Of a DNA stretch of 64,000 bases, positions 38,815-48,593 are shown one piece after another. How positions within the stretch are numbered: position 1 is the stretch's first letter; each line of letters starts with the position of its first letter. Both the position numbers and the translations under genes were made by a program. This DNA comes from Actinomycetes bacterium (GTDB taxonomy: Bacteria; Actinomycetota; Actinomycetes; Mycobacteriales; Mycobacteriaceae), in NCBI GenBank assembly GCA_022601275.1, contig JAHZIT010000005.1, positions 21,777-85,776 on the forward strand, written 5' to 3'. The notes beneath the pieces were generated by a model. It made no database searches. It saw only the letters and a list, made by a program, of their open reading frames with translations, and was not told the origin of the DNA.

Positions 38815-39976
38815 TTGGATGAGCCTCGACGTCATCTACTACCCGGTGTCGGCGATCATGTGGATTTGGTACAAGGCCTTCGCCTTCGTGCTCGGCCCGG
38901 CCAACTTCTTCGCCTGGGCGCTATCTGTGGTGTTCCTGGTCTTCACCCTGCGCGCGATCCTCTACAAGCCGTTCGTTCGGCAGATCCGCACGACCCGCCA
39001 GATGCAGGAACTGCAGCCCCAGATCAAGGCGCTGCAGAAGAAGTACGGCAAGGACCGTCAGCGCATGGCGCTCGAGATGCAGAAGCTGCAGCGCGAACAC
39101 GGCTTCAATCCCGTGCTGGGGTGCCTCCCGATGTTGGCGCAGATTCCGGTGTTCATCGGTTTGTTCCACGTCTTGCGATCCTTCAACCGAACGGGCGGGT
39201 TCGGGATCGGGCACCTCAACTTGTCGGTCGAAGAAAACCGACGGCTCGGCAACTACGTGTTCAGTGCCACCGACGTAGGAAACTTCCTCGACGCGAACTT
39301 CTTCGGCGCGCCGCTCGGTGCGTTCATGACACAAAAAAGCGGACTGGAGGCGTTCACCCAGTTCGGCGAGTTCAGTAGGCCGGCGCTGATCGCGGTAACG
39401 GTGCCGATCATGATCGCCGCGGGTATCGCAACGTACTTCAACAGCCGGGCGTCGGTGGCAAGGCAAAGCCCCGAGGCGGCGGCCAGCCCGCAGACCGCGA
39501 TGATGAACAAGCTTGCGCTCTATGTGTTTCCGCTCGGCGTCGTGGTGGGTGGGCCGTTCCTGCCGCTGGCGATCATCATGTATTGGCTGGCCAACAACAT
39601 CTGGACCTTCGGCCAGCAGCACTACGTGTTCGGCAAGATCGAACACGAAGAAGAGCAGAAGAAGCTCGAAGCCCTGGAGCGCCGCGCCGCCAATGCGCCG
39701 GCCCCCGGCGCCAAGCCGAAACGGAAGAAGAAGGCGGGTGCCGGCGCGGCGGGAACCGCGCAAGAAGTGATCTCGGCACCGGATGGTGCGGAGACGGCAG
39801 AGCCCAAGGACGAGACGGCCCGGGGGTCGGGGTCGGCCAAGGGTGGCCAGGGCGGAACGGCGCGTGGGTCGGGGTCGGCCAAGGGTGGCCAGGGCGGCAC
39901 CAAACCGGCGGCCCGCAACGGCGCGGCGAACCGCACGCCCAAACCCGGCGCTCGGCCGAAGAAGCGGAAACGTTGA
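38807..39976 (+). CDS. yidC: Membrane protein insertase YidC
   Basis: 389 residues of the YidC/Oxa1/Alb3 family with about five transmembrane helices; the core [30 protein letters not shown] coiled region and [21 protein letters not shown] are typical. It inserts proteins into the inner membrane alone or with SecYEG. Start GTG 38807 has AGGGGAGA about ten bases upstream. The C-terminal 100 residues are a basic, Gly/Ala-rich cytoplasmic tail that contains a perfect-frame 14-residue duplication and ends RPKKRKR, likely for ribosome contact. Confidence 0.95.
   Translation: MFNWMSLDVIYYPVSAIMWIWYKAFAFVLGPANFFAWALSVVFLVFTLRAILYKPFVRQIRTTRQMQELQPQIKALQKKYGKDRQRMALEMQKLQREHGFNPVLGCLPMLAQIPVFIGLFHVLRSFNRTGGFGIGHLNLSVEENRRLGNYVFSATDVGNFLDANFFGAPLGAFMTQKSGLEAFTQFGEFSRPALIAVTVPIMIAAGIATYFNSRASVARQSPEAAASPQTAMMNKLALYVFPLGVVVGGPFLPLAIIMYWLANNIWTFGQQHYVFGKIEHEEEQKKLEALERRAANAPAPGAKPKRKKKAGAGAAGTAQEVISAPDGAETAEPKDETARGSGSAKGGQGGTARGSGSAKGGQGGTKPAARNGAANRTPKPGARPKKRKR
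39815..39898 (+). repeat. 42-nt in-frame duplication in the yidC tail
   Basis: 39815-39856 and 39857-39898 are near-identical and encode [14 protein letters not shown] twice. The unit is a multiple of three and lies in the disordered C-terminal tail. Confidence 0.92.
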
Positions 39977-40012
39977 CGAGCGGGTGACCGCGAACGAGGG
40001 AGAGGGGTCGAT

Positions 40013-40639
40013 ATGACCAACGCAGAAACTGCCACCGCGGACACCGGGGAGCGCAGCGAGGACGTGAACGGGACGGGGAACGCTGACCCGGATGCCGCCA
40101 AGGACACCCCGGAGACCCGGGATGTCGCCGATGCTCCCGCCGGGGACCCGGAGGCTGCCGCGGACGGTCCGGACGGCGAGGACAGGTTGGTCGCCGAAGG
40201 GGAGATCGCCGGTGACTATCTTGAAGAACTGTTGGACCTTTTGGACTTCGACGGCGACATCGATCTCGACGTCGAGGGCGACCGCGCCATCGTGAGCATC
40301 GATGGCGGCGGAGATCTCACCAAGTTGGTCGGCCGCAAGGGAGAAGTGCTCGACGCGCTCCAGGAATTGACCCGGCTGGCGGTTCACCAGAAGACGGGCG
40401 AGCGAAGCCGCCTCATGCTCGATATCGCCCAGTGGCGCAGACGTCGTCGTGACGAGCTGTCGGCACTGGGGGATGAAGTCGCTCAGCGGGTCCTCGAGAC
40501 CGGTGTGCGCGAGGAGCTGTCGCCGATGACGCCTTTCGAGCGGAAGATCGTCCATGACGCGGTGGCCGGCGTGCAGGGCGTGCACAGCGAGAGCGAGGGC
40601 GTGGAGCCGTCGCGCCGGGTCGTCGTTCTCGTCGACTGA
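40013..40639 (+). CDS. Jag/KhpB-type KH-R3H RNA-binding protein
   Basis: 208 residues. An acidic low-complexity N-terminal 60 residues, then a KH-like domain (about 65-140; LVGRKGEVLDALQELTRLAV) and an R3H domain (about 145-205; MTPFERKIVHDAV). Orthologue of Rv3920c. KhpB/Jag proteins bind RNA and affect cell elongation in Gram-positive bacteria. Start ATG 40013 after GAGAGGGG. It lies between yidC and rsmG in the usual order. Confidence 0.92.
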   Translation: MTNAETATADTGERSEDVNGTGNADPDAAKDTPETRDVADAPAGDPEAAADGPDGEDRLVAEGEIAGDYLEELLDLLDFDGDIDLDVEGDRAIVSIDGGGDLTKLVGRKGEVLDALQELTRLAVHQKTGERSRLMLDIAQWRRRRRDELSALGDEVAQRVLETGVREELSPMTPFERKIVHDAVAGVQGVHSESEGVEPSRRVVVLVD

Positions 40640-40702
40640 GCCAGAGTTACAACGATGTAGTTCGGGGACAGCCGCGGGCTTCGGTTGCGGACGTTCGGAG
40701 GA

Positions 40703-40718
40703 TGTTTCACGTGAAACA
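40703..40718. promoter_or_regulatory. parS: parS centromere site (perfect)
   Basis: TGTTTCACGTGAAACA, a perfect 16-bp palindrome identical to the parS consensus. It lies across the ribosome-binding to start region of rsmG, 0.7 kb before parA. Confidence 0.97.
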
Positions 40719-41400
40719 CACGGAGGTGTCGCCGCCGCCGGTCGCCGCCGCTGCGGTGTTTGGCGGCGAAGTCGAGCGCGCGCACCGGTATGCACGAATC
40801 CTGGCGGGAGCCGGCGTCGAGCGCGGGCTGCTCGGCCCTCGCGAAGTCGAGCGGGTATGGGACCGGCACGTGCTGAATAGCGCGGCCGTGTCGGAACTGC
40901 TCGAACCCGAGGAACGTGTCGCCGACATCGGCAGCGGAGCCGGGTTGCCGGGGATACCGTTGGCGTTGGCTCGACCGGACGTTCGCGTGACGCTCATCGA
41001 ACCGCTGCTTCGCCGCAGCGACTTCCTCCGCGAAGTGATCGACGAACTGGGTATCGACTGCAGGGTTGTCCGGGGCCGTGCCGAGGATCGAGCGGTACGC
41101 GATGAGGTGGGGGAGGCGGACGCGGTGGTGTCTCGGGCGGTGGCCTCGTTGGACAAATTGGCGAAGTGGAGCGCCCCGCTGCTGGGGCCGGAAGGTCGGA
41201 TGCTGGCCATCAAAGGAGAGCGAGCCGAGGACGAGATCCGCGAGCATCGCCGTGCGATGGCAAGACTGGGCCTGACCGATGTGAAGGTGATGAAATGCGG
41301 CGCTCGTTTTGTGGATCCTCCGGTGACGGTGGTCGTAGGGTGTCAGGGGTCCCAGCAGCTTCGGCTGGGGAAGCGATCCCCGGGAGGGAAGCGCAGATGA
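40711..41400 (+). CDS. rsmG: 16S rRNA (guanine-527-N7)-methyltransferase RsmG (GidB)
   Basis: 229 residues. SAM-binding motif VADIGSGAGLPGIPLAL (about 70) and the GidB pattern (SRAVASLDKLAKW, LAIKGERAEDE). It methylates G527 of 16S rRNA; loss gives low-level streptomycin resistance. GTG 40711 is preferred because GGAGG (40697-40701) lies nine bases upstream, while the in-frame ATG 40702 touches that site. The start therefore sits inside parS. Its stop overlaps the parA ATG. Confidence 0.93.
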   Translation: MKHTEVSPPPVAAAAVFGGEVERAHRYARILAGAGVERGLLGPREVERVWDRHVLNSAAVSELLEPEERVADIGSGAGLPGIPLALARPDVRVTLIEPLLRRSDFLREVIDELGIDCRVVRGRAEDRAVRDEVGEADAVVSRAVASLDKLAKWSAPLLGPEGRMLAIKGERAEDEIREHRRAMARLGLTDVKVMKCGARFVDPPVTVVVGCQGSQQLRLGKRSPGGKRR

Positions 41401-42335
41401 TGTCCGTTCCCGAGGGCCGGGAACCCCAGGCGGTTGCCTCCGATGTTTCACGTGAAACGTGGGAGGCCGATACGCCGATCGGGGCCGAGGCCGAGCGCGC
41501 GGCGCGGATGATGCAGGCGGCGACACAACGACAGCTCCCCAGGCCGGCGCAGCAACGGGTCTTCACCATCGCCAATCAGAAAGGCGGCGTCGGGAAAACC
41601 ACGACCGCGGTCAACATCGCGGCGGCCCTGGCGCTACAAGGTTCACCCACGCTCGTGATCGATCTTGACCCGCAGGGCAATGCCAGCACTGCTCTGGGAA
41701 TTGAGCATCGGCCCGGCACGCCCTCTTCTTACGAGGTGCTGATCGGAGAGATGTCCGTTGAGAGCGCGCTGCAGCGGAGCCCGCACAGCGACCGCCTCTT
41801 CTGCATCCCGGCAACCATCGACCTCGCCGGAGCCGAGATCGAATTGGTCAGCATGGTAGCTCGCGAGGGCAGGTTGCGGGCTGCGCTCGCCGAGCTCAAA
41901 CACCACGACTTCGACTATGTTTTCATCGACTGCCCGCCGTCTCTGGGACTGCTGACGATCAACGCGTTGGTCGCTGCGCCGGAGGTCCTCATCCCGATCC
42001 AATGCGAGTACTACGCCCTCGAGGGGGTAGGTCAGCTGTTGCGCAACATCGAAATGGTCAAGGCCCACCTCAATCCCAAACTCGATGTGACGACCGTGGT
42101 TCTGACGATGTACGACGGGAGGACGAAGCTGGCTGATCAAGTGGCGACGGACGTGCGTGCGCATTTCGGCGACAAAGTGTTGCGGACCGTCATACCGCGC
42201 AGCGTCAAAGTCTCCGAGGCCCCGGGCTACGGGATGACGATTATCGACTATGACCCCGGCTCGCGCGGCGCGATGAGCTATCTGGATGCGAGCCGGGAGT
42301 TGGCGCAGCGAGGCGTGCCGGGACAATCGCGATGA
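41397..42335 (+). CDS. parA: Chromosome partitioning ATPase ParA
   Basis: 312 residues. The deviant Walker [13 protein letters not shown] (about 62-70), [10 protein letters not shown], and [12 protein letters not shown] are typical of ParA/Soj. ATP-dependent nucleoid binding by ParA moves ParB-parS complexes to the cell poles. Start ATG 41397 overlaps the rsmG stop with GGAGGGAA upstream. The N-terminal 50 residues carry the DVSRETW segment encoded by a parS site (41444-41459), as in many actinobacterial ParA proteins. Confidence 0.96.
   Translation: MMSVPEGREPQAVASDVSRETWEADTPIGAEAERAARMMQAATQRQLPRPAQQRVFTIANQKGGVGKTTTAVNIAAALALQGSPTLVIDLDPQGNASTALGIEHRPGTPSSYEVLIGEMSVESALQRSPHSDRLFCIPATIDLAGAEIELVSMVAREGRLRAALAELKHHDFDYVFIDCPPSLGLLTINALVAAPEVLIPIQCEYYALEGVGQLLRNIEMVKAHLNPKLDVTTVVLTMYDGRTKLADQVATDVRAHFGDKVLRTVIPRSVKVSEAPGYGMTIIDYDPGSRGAMSYLDASRELAQRGVPGQSR
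41444..41459. promoter_or_regulatory. parS: parS site inside parA
   Basis: TGTTTCACGTGAAACG: 15 of 16 bases of parS with a perfect 14-bp palindrome core. It lies in codons 16-21 of parA, 741 bp from the first parS. Confidence 0.93.
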
Positions 42336-42423
42336 GCGCCTACGGGACGAGTGCCTACCGGGTGACTCAGTACAGGACAAGCCCATCCGCGATGCGCATC
42401 TGCGCCAAGAGAAGAGGGAACCG

Positions 42424-43419
42424 ATGAACAACGCGGCACGTAAGCGCAGCGGACTGGGCCGTGGCCTGGCTTCGCTGATTCCGACGGGCCCTGCCGACCC
42501 AGACACGCCGGCCACCCTGGGTCCTCGGATGGGCGCAGCGGCCGCCGATGTGGTCCTGGGGGGTCCGGCGCCGGCGACACCGGAGGCCGGTTCCGTCGGT
42601 GCGGTGTATCAGGAGATCGCACCGTCGAAGATCGATCCGAACCCGCGGCAGCCGCGCCAGGTGTTCGACGAAGAGGCACTTGCCGAACTCGTGCACTCCA
42701 TCCGCGAGTTCGGATTGATGCAGCCGATCGTGGTGCGAGTGGCGCCCGGTGATGAGGGCGCCGAGTCCCCGCGCTACCAACTCGTCATGGGGGAGCGGCG
42801 GCTGCGTGCCGCGCAGCAGGCCGGGGTCGCAACGATCCCCACGATCGTTCGGGAAACCGCCGACGACAGCATGTTGCGCGATGCGCTCCTGGAGAACATC
42901 CACCGCGCGCAACTGAACCCGTTGGAAGAGGCGGCGGCTTATCAGCAGCTGCTCGAGGAGTTCGACGTCACCCACGAGGAACTCGCATCCCGTATCGGCC
43001 GCTCGCGGCCACTGATCACCAACATGATCCGCTTGCTCCGGCTTCCGATCGCCGTGCAGCGTCGGGTCGCTGCCGGAGTGCTGTCGGCGGGTCACGCGCG
43101 GGCGTTGCTGGCGCTCGAGGGCGGCGCCGAAATCCAGGAGGAACTCGCGGCGCGGATAGTCGCCGAGGGCCTGTCGGTGCGCGCCACGGAGGAGGCCGTG
43201 ACTCTGGCCAACCGTGACGGAGGCGCCACACCAACTGCGCCACGCCGCAAGCCGATCCGGATGCCCGGGCTGCAAGATGTTGCCGAACAACTGTCCACGG
43301 CCTTCGATACCCGCGTCACAGTCAGCCTGGGCAAGCGAAAAGGCAAGATCGTTGTGGAGTTCGGCTCGGTGGACGATTTGCAGCGGATTGTGGACCTCAT
43401 GAACACGTCGTCGCCGTGA
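42424..43419 (+). CDS. parB: Chromosome partitioning protein ParB
   Basis: 331 residues. N-terminal ParA-stimulating patch [15 protein letters not shown], the ParB/Srx CTP-binding domain (about 70-170; [58 protein letters not shown]), helix-turn-helix ([16 protein letters not shown]) and a C-terminal dimer domain ([22 protein letters not shown]). It loads on parS and spreads. Start ATG 42424 has AGAGGGAA just upstream; the frame opens earlier at 42286 inside parA but that part is not family-like. Confidence 0.96.
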   Translation: MNNAARKRSGLGRGLASLIPTGPADPDTPATLGPRMGAAAADVVLGGPAPATPEAGSVGAVYQEIAPSKIDPNPRQPRQVFDEEALAELVHSIREFGLMQPIVVRVAPGDEGAESPRYQLVMGERRLRAAQQAGVATIPTIVRETADDSMLRDALLENIHRAQLNPLEEAAAYQQLLEEFDVTHEELASRIGRSRPLITNMIRLLRLPIAVQRRVAAGVLSAGHARALLALEGGAEIQEELAARIVAEGLSVRATEEAVTLANRDGGATPTAPRRKPIRMPGLQDVAEQLSTAFDTRVTVSLGKRKGKIVVEFGSVDDLQRIVDLMNTSSP

Positions 43420-43465
43420 ACGGTCATACCGACGAATTACGTCACTGTGACACTGGCGGCCCCGA

Positions 43466-43488
43466 ATGCGCTGCCCAGGCGCATCTTT
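43466..43488 (+). terminator. Hairpin downstream of parB
   Basis: ATGCGC-TGCCCAG-GCGCAT, a perfect 6-bp stem with a 7-nt loop, followed by CTTT, 47 bp after the parB stop. Plausible terminator of the rpmH-parB run, though the T tract is short. Confidence 0.45.
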
Positions 43489-43637
43489 GGGGGAGACCCG
43501 TTGTGGCCCAGTCGAATTCGTCGTCGGACGAAGGTGAGTGGATCTATTGCGAACGGAGCAGCGCCGGTCCGGCCCGCGCCTTCTATTCTGATAGGGCTGC
43601 CGGGCATTCTTGTGCGGCGTAGGAACTTGGGAGTGTA

Positions 43638-44414
43638 GTGGCCACGCGAATCACGCCCCTTCGGCTCGAGGCGTTCGAGCAGCTTCCCAAGCATGCGCGG
43701 CGTTGCGTGTACTGGGAGGTCGATCCGCCGACGGTGGGCAACGACGACCAGCTGTCGGATCCGGAGTTCGAGAAGGAAGCGTGGCTGTCCATGGTCATGC
43801 TCCAGTGGGGGTCGTGCGGACAGATCGCGGTGCAGGAGTGCCGCGATCCGGCCGAGGACAGTGACCCAGGGTTGGAGCTCACCGATGAACCCTGTCTGGG
43901 GTATGCGTTCTACGCGCCCCCCCGGGTGGTGCCCCGGGCCGGACACTTCCCGACCGGGCCGGTCAGTCCCGATGCCGTTCTGCTCACCTCCCTCGGGGTC
44001 GAGCCAGGCCCGGGCAGTGCGGAGCTGCCCGGAATGTTGATCGCCGCGGTTGTCGGCGATCTGGTCCGCCGTGGTGTTCGCGCGCTGGAAGCCTTCGGCC
44101 GATCACCTCAGGTGGCTGAACTCTCCGATCCGGCCCGGGTGCCCGCCGACGCGGCGCCGGTGATGGCGGCACTCGGTGACTGCTCCGTCGGGCGCTGCGT
44201 GCTCGCCACCGACCTGCTACTGGATGTCGGGTTCGTTGTGGTGTCCCAGCACACCTATTTTCCGCGGCTGCGGCTGGAGCTCGAGCAGGGACTTGGATGG
44301 AAGGCCGACGTCGAGGCCGCGCTGGAGCGATTGCTCCAAAGTGCGCAACTACAACAACCAGTCGGCGCGGGGGCGAACCCAGTCGGCGCAGCGGCGCACC
44401 GTTCCCAGGGCTAA
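43638..44414 (+). CDS. GNAT-family N-acetyltransferase-like protein (Rv3916c orthologue)
   Basis: 258 residues. The N-terminal RLEAFEQLPKHARRCVYWEVDPP and the middle YAFYAPPRVVPRAG fit the GNAT-like group found next to parB/cwlM in mycobacteria; the final 25 residues are low complexity. A standard acetyl-CoA loop (Q/RxxGxG/A) is not obvious, so activity is uncertain. Start GTG 43638 after GGGAG. Its stop overlaps the convergent cwlM stop by 4 bp. Substrate unknown. Confidence 0.75.
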   Translation: MATRITPLRLEAFEQLPKHARRCVYWEVDPPTVGNDDQLSDPEFEKEAWLSMVMLQWGSCGQIAVQECRDPAEDSDPGLELTDEPCLGYAFYAPPRVVPRAGHFPTGPVSPDAVLLTSLGVEPGPGSAELPGMLIAAVVGDLVRRGVRALEAFGRSPQVAELSDPARVPADAAPVMAALGDCSVGRCVLATDLLLDVGFVVVSQHTYFPRLRLELEQGLGWKADVEAALERLLQSAQLQQPVGAGANPVGAAAHRSQG

Positions 44415-45607
44415 GCCCGGCGGGCCTGTTCGACGGAGTGCTCGTGGGCGAGCAGCTCAGCGAAGGTGAACGTACCGGTGGGGCGGTCGTTCTTGCCCAG
44501 GAGATACAGCCGCTTGATGGCGGCGAGCATGCCCTCGGCGATGGAATCGCGAGATTCCGGCGAGACCAGCATTGCCTGGTCTCCGGCGTTGGTGACGTAG
44601 CCGATATCGACCTGAACGGTGGGCATCCGGGTGAGTCGAAGCAGGTCCCAGGTGCGGCCGTGCACGCGGCTGTCCTGCAATCCTGTGCGCGCCACCACTT
44701 CTCGTTGAATGAAGTCGGCCAGGTTGCGTCCGATGGTGGATACCGAACCATGTGCGTTTCCAAAATGGAACGAGGCGACGCCGTTGGCGGACGGGGTCGC
44801 CTGTGTTGCGCAGCGCAGACTGATCATCAGGTCGGCCCCAACGGAATTGGCGGTGGCGGCGCGTTCGGCATCGGTCGGTGCGCGGTTGGGCGGCCGGGAG
44901 AGGAACGTCTCCATCCCGATCGCGGTCATGCGGGCCTCGAGGCGACGTGCCAAGTCCCACAGGACATCTGCTTCACTGACTGGGCCGACCGGACCGTTCA
45001 TGATCAGGCCGCGGTCGCAGTCGCCGCGGCCCGGATCGATAATGATCCGCTTGCCCGACAGGCGGGGTCCAGAATTGCGGACGAGCTCTTCCTCGTGGAT
45101 GGCGTGCGGAGATCCGCCGGTTACCCGGGAACCAAGAAAATACAAGGAGCGCAACGTATCCGGCCCGCAGATGCCGTCGGGATACAGCCCGTACTCTCGT
45201 TGGTAGGACATCAGCGCATTGTGAGTCAGCAGACCGAAGTATCCGTCGACCAAGTTGGTGTAGAAGCCCAGATCCTGAAGCCGGGCTTGCAGGGTGGCGA
45301 CGTCGTCCCCGTACATCGGCGCCCCGAACTGGTGATTGAGGGTGCGTGCGCCTAGTCGATAAGAGGCTTCCCGAAGGGCGCGGTGGGTCGCTTCGCCGAC
45401 GACACCGTCCACCAGAAGGCCGCGGTGCTGCTGGAACGCCCGGACGGCATGGTCGAGTTCGCCGTCGAACATGTCTGCCGCAATCTGCTTGCCGGTGGTC
45501 AGATCCTCGTCGGGATTGTCGATCAAGCCCAAGGCGGACAGTGCGGCCCGAACCTCGGCGACCGCACCCCCGCGATCACCGCGGCGCAGACTCGACATAG
45601 CCAGCAT
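44411..45607 (-). CDS. cwlM: CwlM, amidase-fold regulator of peptidoglycan synthesis
   Basis: 398 residues: two peptidoglycan-binding (PG_binding_1) domains (about 5-80 and 95-165) and an Amidase_3 domain (about 185-370; IIIDPGRGDCDRG, SRPPNRAPTDAERAATAN, VQVDIGYVTNAGD). In mycobacteria CwlM (Rv3915) is cytoplasmic; when phosphorylated by PknB in its C-terminal tail it activates MurA. The tail NDRPTGTFTFAELLAHE with its threonines is conserved here, and no signal peptide is seen. ATG 45607 is taken as start; the in-frame ATG 45598 is possible. Confidence 0.92.
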   Translation of the reverse strand: MLAMSSLRRGDRGGAVAEVRAALSALGLIDNPDEDLTTGKQIAADMFDGELDHAVRAFQQHRGLLVDGVVGEATHRALREASYRLGARTLNHQFGAPMYGDDVATLQARLQDLGFYTNLVDGYFGLLTHNALMSYQREYGLYPDGICGPDTLRSLYFLGSRVTGGSPHAIHEEELVRNSGPRLSGKRIIIDPGRGDCDRGLIMNGPVGPVSEADVLWDLARRLEARMTAIGMETFLSRPPNRAPTDAERAATANSVGADLMISLRCATQATPSANGVASFHFGNAHGSVSTIGRNLADFIQREVVARTGLQDSRVHGRTWDLLRLTRMPTVQVDIGYVTNAGDQAMLVSPESRDSIAEGMLAAIKRLYLLGKNDRPTGTFTFAELLAHEHSVEQARRA

Positions 45608-45702
45608 TGTCTCAGACGAACTGGCGATTCGGGAAAACTCCAGCCAGTCGTTAAGGCGTTGAAATGCGTCGCTGGGCCGCGAAATGCTGTCTCAGCGCAG
45701 CT

Positions 45703-46041
45703 TTAGACCAGGTCGCTGAGTTCCCGCAACAGCGCAGCCTTGCCCTTGGCGCCCACGATTCGCTTGACCGGCGCACCATCTTTGAACAGGATCATCGTCG
45801 GTATCGACACCACCTGAAAGTCGCGGGCGGTCGCCGGATTCGCATCGACGTCGATCTTGGCGACGGTCAATGTGCCGGCCTTCTCGGCAGCGATTTCTTC
45901 AAGCACCGGGGCGACCATTTTGCATGGGCCGCACCACGTTGCCCAGAAGTCCACCAACACCGGCGTGCTGCTCGCCAGCACATCCCCGGCGAACGAATCA
46001 TCGGTGACCGCTACCGTCGACCCCGCATCCGGTTTGCTCAT
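45703..46041 (-). CDS. trxA: Thioredoxin
   Basis: 112 residues, one thioredoxin fold with the active site [11 protein letters not shown] (about 33-43) and the cis-Pro in VSIPTMILF. It passes electrons from TrxB to ribonucleotide reductase, peroxiredoxins and other disulphides. Orthologue of M. tuberculosis TrxC (Rv3914). The ATG overlaps the trxB stop as ATGA, so the two are coupled and made in fixed ratio. Confidence 0.96.
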   Translation of the reverse strand: MSKPDAGSTVAVTDDSFAGDVLASSTPVLVDFWATWCGPCKMVAPVLEEIAAEKAGTLTVAKIDVDANPATARDFQVVSIPTMILFKDGAPVKRIVGAKGKAALLRELSDLV

Positions 46042-47012
46042 TGCTGTGCTCCTATCAGATCGTTGTCATCGGTTGAGGAATGAGAGGTTTCGGCGAGCCA
46101 GCGCTCCGCGTCCATCGATGCGGCACAACCACTTCCAGCAGCGGTGATGGCCTGCCGGTAGGTGTGGTCAACGAGATCGCCCGCGGCGAACACGCCCGGG
46201 ATCGAGGTGAAAGTGCTGCGGCCCTGCACCTTCACGTAACCCGCGGCGTCCAGTTCCACCTGGTCACGCACCAGCTCAGAGCGGGGGTCGTGGCCGATGG
46301 CGACGAAGACACCCGTCACGGCCAACACCGATTCCGCACCGGTCGCAGAGTTTCGCAGCCGGATACCGGTCACCTTGGGGTCGCCATCGATGCCGGTGAC
46401 CTCGGTGTTGGTCAGGAACCGGATCTTCTCATTGGTCCGGGCCCGCTCGAGCATGATCTTGGACGCGCGGAACTCGTCGCGGCGGTGGATCAGCGTGACG
46501 CTGCGGGCGAACCGGGTCAAGAAGGTGGCCTCCTCCATCGCCGAGTCGCCACCACCGACCACGGCGATGTCCTGGTGCCGGAAGAAGAAACCGTCACAGG
46601 TGGCGCAGGTGCTGACCCCCATGCCGAGCAGGGCGGCCTCGCCGGGCACACCCAGGTGCCGGGCAGCCGCACCCATGGCCAGAATCACGGCGCGGGCCCG
46701 GTGCGTCTCATCGCCGACGGTGACGGTCTTGACCGGCCCGGCCAGGTCGACGGCGTCGACGTCCTCCATGCGTAAGTCGGCGCCGAAGCGCAGCGCCTGC
46801 TCGCGCATCTCGTCCATCAACTCCGGGCCGGTGATGCCTTCGCGGAAGCCGGGATAGTTCTCCACCTCGGTCGTGGTCATGAGCGCGCCGCCGAACTGGG
46901 TGCCTTCGAACACCAACGGTTTGAGCTGGGCGCGGGCGGCGTACACAGCCGCCGTATAGCCGGCTGGGCCTGATCCGACGACGATGACGTCATGGACGTT
47001 GGGTGATGTCAT
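46038..47012 (-). CDS. trxB: Thioredoxin reductase
   Basis: 324 residues. FAD motif [16 protein letters not shown] (about 12-27), redox site [11 protein letters not shown] (about 133-143), NADPH motif [12 protein letters not shown] (about 155), and the second FAD motif [16 protein letters not shown]. It uses NADPH to reduce thioredoxin. Start ATG 47012 follows GAAAGG. Upstream lies an ECF-type promoter (GGAACA - 17 bp - GTT), in line with the known SigH control of trxB2-trxC in M. tuberculosis. Confidence 0.96.
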   Translation of the reverse strand: MTSPNVHDVIVVGSGPAGYTAAVYAARAQLKPLVFEGTQFGGALMTTTEVENYPGFREGITGPELMDEMREQALRFGADLRMEDVDAVDLAGPVKTVTVGDETHRARAVILAMGAAARHLGVPGEAALLGMGVSTCATCDGFFFRHQDIAVVGGGDSAMEEATFLTRFARSVTLIHRRDEFRASKIMLERARTNEKIRFLTNTEVTGIDGDPKVTGIRLRNSATGAESVLAVTGVFVAIGHDPRSELVRDQVELDAAGYVKVQGRSTFTSIPGVFAAGDLVDHTYRQAITAAGSGCAASMDAERWLAETSHSSTDDNDLIGAQQ

Positions 47013-47060
47013 GGGAGCCTTTCTGCGTGCGGCACGAGTTCGAACGACCGCAGTTTCCTG

Positions 47061-47086
47061 AACAACAGAGTATGCCGAGGTGTTCC
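47061..47086 (-). promoter_or_regulatory. SigH/ECF-type promoter of trxB-trxA
   Basis: On the minus strand GGAACA (47086-47081), a 17-bp spacer, then GTT (47063-47061). This fits the GGAAYA-N16-18-(C)GTT SigH pattern and lies about 50 bp before the trxB ATG. SigH control of this operon is known in M. tuberculosis; here it is inferred from the motif. Confidence 0.6.
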
Positions 47087-47127
47087 CGCTGAAGCTTCCG
47101 GCGCGTCGGAGGCTGCTGCAGTCTGGC

Positions 47128-47937
47128 TCAGGGCGCGGTCAGCACCGTTTCGGCGAGCAGACCGGTGTCCGCGGCGTTGCAGCTCGGCTCGACCACCACC
47201 GCGCCGATTTGGTCCGGCGTGCCGGAGGGAACCAGCAGGAGCACGCCGGGCCGGCCCGATACCTCCAGAGCGCGGCCACCGAGCACCTGGATGGTCGGGG
47301 AGTAGCCGAGACCGGTCAGGCAGGAGGCCCGCCGCCGAGGGTCGGCTAGGGGACCCAGATCTTGCTGCTCGGAGAGGGCCGCACGGAGCTCTGCATCAGA
47401 CAACGGAAAATCAGCGGAAGGAAGATCAGCGGATGCGGTCCTCTCCACGGTGATCTGCGCTGCGGTGGGACCCGCCGGAAACGCCGGTCCGGGATCGCGG
47501 GTCAGGACGAGCGCACCTAGGACGACAGCCGTCGCCACCGCGCAGACTCCGATCACCAGGCCCGCCCGCTGCGCCCGCGTCAGCCGCGGCCGCGGGACGG
47601 TGTGGCCGCCCGTCGACGGCGAACCGGGATTCGGTGCGGTGCGCAATGCGGCGCTCACCCTGGCGGTGACGCTCGCCGGCACGTCCGGCAGAGCCTGCTC
47701 GGCAGCCTCAGCCCCGCCCAGCTGGGCCAGTTCGCGCCGTACCGAATGCAGCAGGGCCAGCGTGCGTGCCGCCTCAGGATCGGAGCGGGCACTCCGTCGG
47801 ACCCGGGCGGCGGTGGCGTTGTCCAGCAGCCCGGCCTGTAGGTCCGCGAGCAGTTGGGGGGTGAGGTCAATGGGATCGAGATCGGGGGGTGCGGGATCGG
47901 GACTCGAGTCAGGCTGGGGGCCCGCGCCGTCGCCCAT
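47128..47937 (-). CDS. Anti-sigma factor for SigM (RsmA type), membrane protein
   Basis: 269 residues. A cytoplasmic N-terminal region (about 1-120) with [26 protein letters not shown] typical of anti-sigma domains, one transmembrane helix (about 124-146), then an extracytoplasmic domain with two Cys ([11 protein letters not shown] and [10 protein letters not shown]). Orthologue of Rv3912, which binds SigM. It lies 68 bp downstream of sigM on the same strand, so the pair is co-transcribed. The signal that releases SigM is unknown. Confidence 0.85.
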   Translation of the reverse strand: MGDGAGPQPDSSPDPAPPDLDPIDLTPQLLADLQAGLLDNATAARVRRSARSDPEAARTLALLHSVRRELAQLGGAEAAEQALPDVPASVTARVSAALRTAPNPGSPSTGGHTVPRPRLTRAQRAGLVIGVCAVATAVVLGALVLTRDPGPAFPAGPTAAQITVERTASADLPSADFPLSDAELRAALSEQQDLGPLADPRRRASCLTGLGYSPTIQVLGGRALEVSGRPGVLLLVPSGTPDQIGAVVVEPSCNAADTGLLAETVLTAP

Positions 47938-48005
47938 CGCTGCCTCCGCCGGTCGTCGCCGCTAGAGTCGCCCCTGAAGATGGGTTCGAGGTTATCTGAC
48001 GGGGC

Positions 48006-48587
48006 CTACTCAGTGGTTGTGGCACCAGCCGCGATGCAGGCCAGCGACGTCGCGAGCTTGCTGCGGGCGCGCGAGCACCTGCTTTTCACCGTGCCCTCTG
48101 CCACCCCGAGGATGCGGGCGGTCTCGGCTACCGAATAGCCCTGCATGTCGACGGCGACGACCGCAGCGCGCTGCTCTACGGGAAGACGCATCAGGGCGCG
48201 CTGCACCACCATCGCGGTGTCCGCCCGCCGGGTCGGGTCGACAGCCCGGCACATCTGTTCGTCCAACTCTTCGTAGGCGTGGGATTTGTTGCGGCGCAAC
48301 CGGTCCAGGCATGCATTGACGACGATGCGGTATAGCCAGCTGCTGACGGCGGAATCGTTGCGAAATGTGCGAGCAGCTCGGTGCGCGGCCAGGAGCGCGT
48401 CTTGTAGCGCATCGGCCGCGTCGTCGGGGTCCCGGCTGGTGAGTAGGGCCAGCCGGTAGAGCTGACGATGGTGGCGGTAGAACAGCTCCTCGAATGCATA
48501 CCGGTCACCGCCAACGTGAGCGGTGAGCAACTCGGCATCGGTACGCAGCCGCCCGGTGTGCCCCCGTGTTCCCCCGAATATCCCCAC
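48006..48587 (-). CDS. sigM: ECF RNA polymerase sigma factor SigM
   Basis: 193 residues. Sigma region 2 (about 20-90; FEELFYRHHRQLYRLALLTSRDPDDAADALQDALLAAHR) and region 4 (about 120-180; LMRLPVEQRAAVVAVDMQGYSVAETARILGVAEGTVKSRCSRAR). Orthologue of M. tuberculosis SigM, which drives late ESX and PPE genes and others. Start GTG 48587 lacks a ribosome binding site; TAGTGT sits 6 bp upstream, so the mRNA may be leaderless. Followed by its membrane anti-sigma factor. Confidence 0.93.
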   Translation of the reverse strand: MGIFGGTRGHTGRLRTDAELLTAHVGGDRYAFEELFYRHHRQLYRLALLTSRDPDDAADALQDALLAAHRAARTFRNDSAVSSWLYRIVVNACLDRLRRNKSHAYEELDEQMCRAVDPTRRADTAMVVQRALMRLPVEQRAAVVAVDMQGYSVAETARILGVAEGTVKSRCSRARSKLATSLACIAAGATTTE

Positions 48588-48593
48588 AGGCGA

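Noticed and set aside
40702-40710. ATG 40702 as the rsmG start
   Set aside because: It directly touches GGAGG, leaving no spacing; GTG 40711 has nine bases and fits better, though the ATG cannot be fully excluded.
38921-40795. 624-codon minus-strand frame opposite yidC and jag
   Set aside because: A shadow of GC-rich coding on the plus strand; yidC, jag and their motifs are unmistakable and the antisense protein resembles nothing.
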